Part shown: piece by piece, positions 57,314-64,000 of the stretch
Position numbering within the stretch: position 1 is the stretch's first letter
Layout: every line of letters starts with the position of its first letter
Source of the DNA: Butyriboletus loyo
Taxonomy: Eukaryota > Basidiomycota > Agaricomycetes > Boletales > Boletaceae
NCBI GenBank assembly: GCA_038093515.1
Contig: JBBPSI010000120.1
Coordinates: forward strand, 1 to 64,000
DNA: 64,000 nucleotides
Direction of reading: 5' to 3'
Position numbers and translations under genes: made by a program
Notes under the pieces: model-generated
Database searches by the model: none
The model's input: the letters and a program-made list of their open reading frames with translations, nothing else
Told to the model about the DNA's origin: nothing

Positions 57314-60300
57314 GCTTGTACCAGTGAAGGAATGAGGAGAAATATGTTTCACATGGTGAGTGGGCTTTTATCGACTTGTCGGATCACTGGTCGGGTTTAC
57401 TAGTGTATTCATTTGGAGTGTGGCTGAAGCGGAACATACCTATCTAGATCGCTTAGATGATTCTGTGTCAACGAGGAGAAGTTAATGGCGAAAGAGCTGC
57501 CGGATAGCTACCCATTTCAGCGATATTACAGATGCAGTCATACTGCATTTAACACGGCATACTTACTCAATGCGAATGATAGAGAATAAATAATACGGCT
57601 CCCGTATGGTCGACAGAAACCTGTACTGTAGTGATTGAGTTTATCGCCACCTGTAAGCAAAAATGTTGAAAAGATTGAAGAGGGATATTCGGGGAACATG
57701 TGGTTCGCCGAATAAGGAAAGTAGAATCTGAGTTGATGACATTCCGAGATCTCCCGAATTTCTCTAAGACCATACGCACAAAACAGGCAACAACAAAATG
57801 TAATTACATATTCCCACTTACAAGGAATGATATTCTAACTGTTTTTGACAAGCTCTAGCTGGAAGTTAGAACTTGATCGCCACCTCGACAAATCAACGGA
57901 ATTCTAACTTTGTAATGCCGGACCGAAAAGCGAGCTTCACTTCAGGTGGCGTCAGTGGTAGTTACCATATTCAGATAGCGGAGTTACATGATGATCAGTG
58001 GAGCAATAAATCAATGTTTATATCACGGTTTACAGCACCTGTGGGACTTGTATTTCTTCACCGAAAATTCAACCTGATTTTTCTTTCTGTGAAAATTTTA
58101 GAGAGAGCTGCCCTGATGTGGTAGACACTGCAGACAAGTAATATGACCTTTTTGCCCCCATCTATAATCGTGTGAACAACTCACCGGGGATTTTGGCTAT
58201 CATAGTTGCCGCCGCCGCCACCACTTTCACTTCAAAACAAAGAGAGGAGAAAAAGGCAACACAAGAAGATGTTCTCATTGGAGTCGTTATCACAACAGTT
58301 TATCCTTGTTATTACCTGAATCTGCACAATAGTAAAGCAAAGCTCTTGACGACATCGTCGATCGGTTTTCCCAAGTACTCAATGTCATCATTAGTCAACG
58401 AAATCATTCTAGCAGCGTCAAGCCACCACTTTACTAATCAGTCAAGCAGCACATGTCACGTACATAACGTTCTGGAGCGCCACACGACTTGAGAGCTCTG
58501 AATCAATCATTGGTGGCTTCACAGATAAGGGAATCACCTGACGGTTCTTATCATCAAAGTAAACAACACTTTTGGTTTTCTGCCTGGTAGATGGGCTATA
58601 TATTTCCTGGACGTTTTGGTTCACAAAGAGATCAGATCTAGGTAATGAATGCGCGGACCCACTGGTGGTGTCGGAACTCGAGTTTTATTTAGATGTTTTA
58701 CATGTGTTTTAAAACTACATTCCCTTGATGTGTACGTCCACGGGTACCTACACAAACTTACGGTTTTCAACCGAGGATTCGGCGTGACAGAACAATAGGC
58801 CAAGTACCTGATTAGTAAAAAATTCGTCCGCAGGTTGCATGTTACGACTAGTTCACGGGGTCCTCGGTGGCAGGCATCCCTGAATGTTTTTTTCTTCACT
58901 CAAACCTCGGTCACATAACATGAGCGCCAGCTGTTACGGTAGCTATGTATTAGTGTAGATAGTCAAATAAACATCATCATCATCATCATCGTAGTGCTCT
59001 AATACGGTTGACAACTACCATACTACTACATAACAACCGCTTGGAAGTTCGATTTTTCTACTGAGGCCTTGTCGCAAAACAACCCCATTCCTTTGAAGGA
59101 GGTCTTACATGTCCCAAACTACTGGCAGAATGGAAACACCAGACGTCGTCACGCTTGGCGATCTGTCTGGACTCCTCAATTGGGCACATTATGTATCGGA
59201 GATCTTACTGGAGGGAACAACATCAGAGGAGCGTCTGGCATCTCCACTCCACGCGATGATCATCTTGGTTGATGTAACTGGTGGCATGAAAGCTTCAAAT
59301 TATGACATGCTCACCTTTGTCTGAACACCGTCCCTCCATCGTCACCTCCAAGACGTCACGAGTTTGCCAGACGGGGGAAAGAGACTGAGCCCATCTTTTT
59401 TATTGTCCTCCACGTTCAAAATTATATTGTATCGTTAGAAGAAGTCACGAGTTTTCGTTCGTCGAGCGGGTATATCATCCACAAGATACGGTCTTTATGC
59501 CCTTGCATTTTCGGTGTCACGGAGGGCATATTGACGCTTGATTTTGCAGGCTGAGATGGAATTCAAGTTGATGGCAGGGAGACGTGATAGAAACGATGTA
59601 CCCGGTGAAGAGGTTACTGATATGTATATGCCACCACAGCTTCTGCCTCCAAGAAGGACGTCGAGGAGAATATTAGTGACGCGGGAATTCCGGTGTCGAT
59701 ACCAACGGTAAGATCGTAAGTATAGCACCATGTACCTTGCCACGAAACCAAGAAACAACAAAACACGCCATGAGCCTCGTCACGGCTAACCTACTCAGTA
59801 CTTCGAGATGCAAAGGTCGGGCTCCATTGCAGAATGCGCCAGAGATTTGAGTGGAGGCATGTACTGCAAGATGCAAGTTCTGCCCGCCTGTAGTTGCCTG
59901 GGAGTGATGTAAAGACCTGCGGAGCGGGTGACTATATAGTTCGCCTTGACTCTGGAGATTCCTGGTGGTAGTGGGTCAAGATGGTTGTGATTGCTTGTCT
60001 CAACTGTTCGACACCTACCAGGTTCGTGAACGATGAATCATCTTCTCATCGACGAGGCGCCGAAATTTGATCTCCGACGTCCTTTTCCGTCTGCTTTTCT
60101 AGAGACGCATCACCCCTTCAGCTTCGAGGTGGTATGGTGCAGAGCCCAAAGATCCAACAACTTGAAGGACCTCCATCCGACCTAAAGAAACGACGGACGA
60201 GTGGACACCAGGTGACGTGGTAACGCTCACATTGTCAGTGGCGCATATGGGCAAGGACACGGGGCGTGCCATGATCAGACGGGGAGGCAACTGCTTCTGG

Positions 60301-60995
60301 CTGTAGTTGTTATCCCCATTCCAGTCCCTTCCCTCGTCGCCTAAATGTCGCCTCTTTCGAATCTATACAGTCGTCCCTCTAGTTGCAACGAGTCGATCAT
60401 CAGGCGAGATCCTCACGCTGCTCTCTCCGCCAGGATGCGTGACGCATCCTGGCGGAGAGAGCACGCATCATGCGTCCATGTCTCGACCAGTGAGCCGCCC
60501 GTTCGGCCCCAGATCTCCCCAGATCAGCCCCCATGCATTAATACGTCTTCGCCAAGGCAAGATCGTTATGCTCAAAGATACCATTTCTCGCATCTTAACC
60601 TTTTGTGTCTCAAACTAACCAACCAACCGTCTGCGCCTTGTCTCGGCACTCATCCGCAAGGCACGTATATCATCCACCGAACCTAACTCCCATGGCTGGC
60701 CGGATCCAGGGATCTCTCTAGTGCCCACCAAGTCGACTCCTATTATATTGTATGCCCAGGGTCCATTGGCTTATTTAGCTAGCTCTCGGCCAACTTTTAC
60801 GTGGAGCTGCATGTACGTGTCACAAAAGACGTCAGAGGGCCCACATAGCGGGGGCTATTATATGTATTGCTGGTACGTGAGGCATGTGGCGACGCATTGA
60901 AATATGTCTTGAAGTCCGCAAGAATCACAGGGTCCGATCAAAATCTCAATTCTTGGCTATCTCAAGAAATGGAACGTAAAGAAGGGTGTGTCCTA
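57314..60995. other. Long intergenic stretch, about 3.7 kb
   Basis: No intact gene is supported. Minus frames at 58442-58624 (ALQNVMYVT) and a plus frame at 59069-59272 (PLKEVLHVPNYWQN) each recall the NVLYVP motif of Ty1/copia gag-pol, but the matches are short. The minus frame 59495-59761 and its neighbour 59673-59876 look partly protein-like without a recognised family. A CAT triplet repeat lies near 58973-58990. The strong palindrome at 60419-60463 is listed separately. Confidence 0.4.
60419..60463. repeat. Near-perfect palindrome, 22-bp arms, 1-base centre
   Basis: TGCTCTCTCCGCCAGGATGC plus two bases (60419-60440), a single G (60441), then the exact reverse complement (60442-60463). There are no mismatches. 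Such a sequence can extrude as a cruciform or fold as a hairpin. Flanks repeat short GCATCATGCG-like palindromes. No gene overlaps it. Confidence 0.85.
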
Positions 60996-63900
60996 TCACT
61001 GCGTAGACGTATACGACTGGTTACAGTTTGCATACGAGATACTGGAAGATCCACTCCGGATATAACAGATCTTGGACGGGATACACTCGCCGGTGCAGTT
61101 CTTACCCGCCGCGGAGCTTTTAGATTGGTAGGTGTTGAACGTCTGAAATAGTAGTGTGACATCAACTCAGCCCAGACACAATCGACTCTTCATCGAGACC
61201 ACATACCTCTACCAACAATGGATCGTACTGCATTTCTGTAGGAACCGAGCCCGTCAGCGCGTACTCGGTGTGAGAAAGAAATGTGACTCACGTTCGGTGA
61301 CGAGATGCCACCACGTCGCATTGAGTGGGTCGTCGGCAGCCCAGGTAATGTTTTGACCATAGGCTTCACGCGTGCTGTACTCTAGCACGTACGTCGGACC
61401 AACCTCTGTCTGGTTATCTAGCGCTGGGAACTCATTGACGCGACTGATCCAGCTGCATCGTCACAACGTGAGTACATCTCCCTTGCGGCGCGACCATGTG
61501 CACGTACGTGTATGCATCCAGGATGTCGAATGTCTGGATTGGTACTTGAGGGCGCAAATTCACGGACAGGAACACGAGCACCTACCGCAGAGTCGACTTC
61601 GTACATGCGGAAGCCCGAATTGAGGTTCGTCAAAGGTGTGAGGGACGGCATGATCTAGCTTTGTCGTCAATCATTGCTTTGCGAGTCGACGTGGCGTAAC
61701 GCACCCATGACACCGTCTGCGCAGTCTCGGCGCTTATGTTAGTCGCATTGTTCGCGTAGAAGATCTTCGGGGATGTGTGTTGGTGGTGAGTAGGTACGAG
61801 TGTATCAAGAAGTACATACGGAGAGTTGGTCCTCGTGCGTGTGTCCGAAAAAGATGTCTGTCGTCGGAGGGATCAATTCTTACATACGTGCGTGGGCACG
61901 GACCGTTACTCACTTGCGATGACATGTGGGGAGTAACGATCAACGCTTTTGAGCTCGTCTCAGCATACCCTTCTTGTGTCGTAACAAAACGAGCAAAACT
62001 TACATCTGGTAGACTGCAACCATGGTCAGCCCTGAACGGTGCGAGAGATACAAGATAAAGATACTCACATAAGTTCGAGGGGTTAAACTGAGCCTGTGAG
62101 GCACCAAACCCACTCAAAACGTGACCGACGATCCAGACTAGAGGATGGTTATTCGAATGACAGCCAGAGACGACCGTATAGGAAACTCACCTCGATCACC
62201 TGTATCCTCGGCATCCTGAAGTTCATCAGTGAGGAAACGGAGTATGCCGAACGGGTCAGGCTGAGTAGCGTTGATGTAGCTGAAGTAGTTCAATCTGTGG
62301 TGATCACCCCACAGTCAACAAATCGCTTCAGAGGATACGGAACGACGCGACATACCCATACCCTGATTATGGTTCTGAGTGTGGGTGATCCACGGGTCAG
62401 GTACGAGAAAACGAAAAGGACGTACACATGTCGGTATCGATAGAAATGATGCGCAAACCGTCAGGGCGCTTGACGGAGTAAGCAGCATAGTGGGTGCGCG
62501 CATATTCGACAGATGCTTCCGGAAGCCAACCCTCGTAATACCACATGGTAGAGACATGATCGTACAACCTGGATGACATCAACAACGGACGGAAATTCCA
62601 GAAGCAGGGCGTCCACCCACCAATTGAATTGGCTTCCAAGAACGAAACCGCCCAGAGCATACGGGATCATCTGGAATTGCACCTACGAAAGGAAGGTGTT
62701 GAGGCGAGAAGTGGACGATGAAGGAATCCTAATTACATATGTATCGTGGTTGCCGAGCGTAGCGTACACGGGCGCAGGACCAAGGTATTTCTTGAGTAGA
62801 TTGTACACTATGATCTAGCCTTTGCATGAGCATAGGATCAAGATTCCGAGCTTCGCCGACTTTACCTCGGAATATTCAACGTATGCTCTGTAGTTGCACG
62901 ATCAGAATCAGACGCGTAAATGGATGATAAAACCTTACCTGGAATATTGGTTATCAGGATCGTGCGATGTCAGATCTCCCGTGAATAAGGAAAAGTTGAA
63001 ACCAGTCCCTTGGGTCTCGGTCACTTCAGGGATGGCTTGCATGGCAGCGAGCATAAGTGAGAGCGGCGTGTCGCTGTCATCGTCAACCAAGAGCACGCAG
63101 AACACTCAATATGAAACGTACCAGTAGTAAGCTCCATATCGTGGCGCAGGAAGAAGAATCTGGTCGGGGGACGCCGTGTTGAATGTATTCTCACGACAAC
63201 ACATGTACTGACTACAATTAGCCTCGTATCCAGTGGCGTAACCTAAAGATATGATTCATTTCAGTCGGTATAAGCAGCGAAGTAGCAGACGCAGAAACGC
63301 ACGGGGATCAATATGAATGTCAGACACGTGGAGAACCTTCAAGCGCTCCCCGCTGGGTTGCTTTGGCGGAGGTAGAGGATTGGGTTTTGGTTTCGCAAAC
63401 CAACCTGTCAAGTTGAGCGGCACCGTCGGTGGCATGTGGCACAATTTCAGTTGCGCTGCACAAAGCAGCTGCATTCGGACGAGGAAAATGCTTAAGTGAC
63501 CGAGCAATGAAACATCGGGCCGAAGGACCTACCTGTCCATCGTACCCACCCATTTCACCAAGGGCGACGACCTGCGAAAAGACGGAACCAAGAGCAAGTC
63601 GACTGTATTCATTATAACACGTCGTCGAGTAGTTGAAGTACTCGCAGACCGCCTCAGCGAGGAGGGGTCCCTGTTCTGGGGCCGCCAGCACGAGCATTTT
63701 AGCAATAGACAGTGACGCTTGGCATTGTGCACAGGTGTCGCCCTTTAGCACTGGGTTGGTAGCGATAGATTGGATTTGCGAAAACGCTTCTTGGAGGAGC
63801 TGCGAGGGTTCCTGTCGCAATGGCAGTGGATGAGGATCGACGGTGTCATTCTACCAAACGGATCAGTCAAACTGGTGGAAATGTGATCAAAGCGGCAACA

Positions 63901-64000
63901 TCGCTGACGTACCTGGGGGAAGTTGGCAGGATCCGTCAGATTGGCCGGAAAGATCATGCTCTACGGCAATCATATCAGATGTAATGAACACGGTGGTGGC
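60996..64000 (-). CDS. Acid-sphingomyelinase-like phosphodiesterase (5' end outside window)
   Basis: A secreted or vacuolar metallophosphoesterase of the sphingomyelin phosphodiesterase (SMPD1) type. The 5' exon(s), with the expected signal peptide, lie beyond position 64000: an AG acceptor near 63961 precedes MIFPANLTDPANFPQ. A saposin-like region follows (CAQCQASLSIAKMLVLAAPE, VCEYFNYSTTC). The calcineurin-type metal motifs appear in order: KVLHVSDIHIDP, FTGDLTSHDPDNQYS, ATLGNHDTY, WIVGHVLSG and FFGHTHEDQ. The C-terminal domain has SGFRMYEVDSA, REAYGQNITWAADDPLNATW and the Cys-rich end GKNCTGECIPSKICYIRSGS, stopping at 60996. More than ten short introns are needed. Whether it cleaves sphingomyelin, phosphatidylcholine or another phosphodiester is inference; fungal relatives vary. 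Confidence 0.88.

Noticed and set aside
58442..59272. Short NVLYVP-like motifs suggesting Ty1/copia retrotransposon remains
   Set aside because: Each match is under about 12 residues, on opposite strands, with no reverse transcriptase, integrase or LTR nearby.
1..64000. CRISPR arrays, operons, bacterial-type ribosome sites
   Set aside because: The intron-rich genes show a nuclear fungal genome; no array of regularly spaced repeats is present.

Overview
This window looks like nuclear DNA from a filamentous basidiomycete, most likely an Agaricomycete. Nearly every gene is broken by short (about 45-70 bp) GT-AG introns, and the recognisable proteins have their closest feel to mushroom-fungus families. 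Both strands carry genes, no operons are visible, and long stretches between genes hold decayed duplicates and transposon debris. All gene models below were spliced by eye from the sequence, so exon edges are predictions. Genus or order cannot be told from what is here.  Layout: 1-7.5 kb holds an FAD-linked (BBE-type) oxidoreductase and a membrane P450, both on the minus strand. 8.3-20.8 kb is a conserved block: USO1/p115 vesicle tether (+), a decayed pogo-type transposon between inverted repeats, a molybdenum-cofactor-sulfurase-like PLP enzyme (-), and an RluA-type pseudouridine synthase of the Pus9 kind (+). 20.8-34 kb is a relic zone: tandemly repeated non-coding DNA, a broken P450 copy, two unrecognised single-exon genes, a tRNA-like fragment and a wrecked WD40 gene. 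34.3-36.6 kb is a second intact P450, a paralogue of the first. 38.6-47.4 kb is transposon-rich: a broken YTM1 copy, then a near-intact MULE-type transposase gene with one nonsense codon, next to scrambled pieces of a plasma-membrane H+-ATPase gene, the whole lying between two diverged direct repeats. 47.9-57.3 kb returns to host genes: a 71-residue secreted Cys-rich protein, calcineurin A, a 58-residue gene resembling the DASH subunit Hsk3, a secreted RNase T2, a MITE, and a farnesyl-diphosphate-synthase-like protein whose two Asp-rich motifs are both damaged. The right edge (61-64 kb) carries an acid-sphingomyelinase-like secreted phosphodiesterase whose 5' end lies outside the window.  How the genes work together: USO1, calcineurin, Pus9 and Hsk3-like are housekeeping functions and show no shared pathway. 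The oxidase and the two P450s could serve oxidative secondary metabolism or xenobiotic breakdown, but there is no synthase core gene beside them; the FPPS-like gene 20-50 kb away is probably not catalytic. The most unusual features are the MULE with captured H+-ATPase fragments, the FPPS-like probable pseudoenzyme, the P450 family with reciprocal GC-AG introns, and several strong palindromes or fold-back elements.
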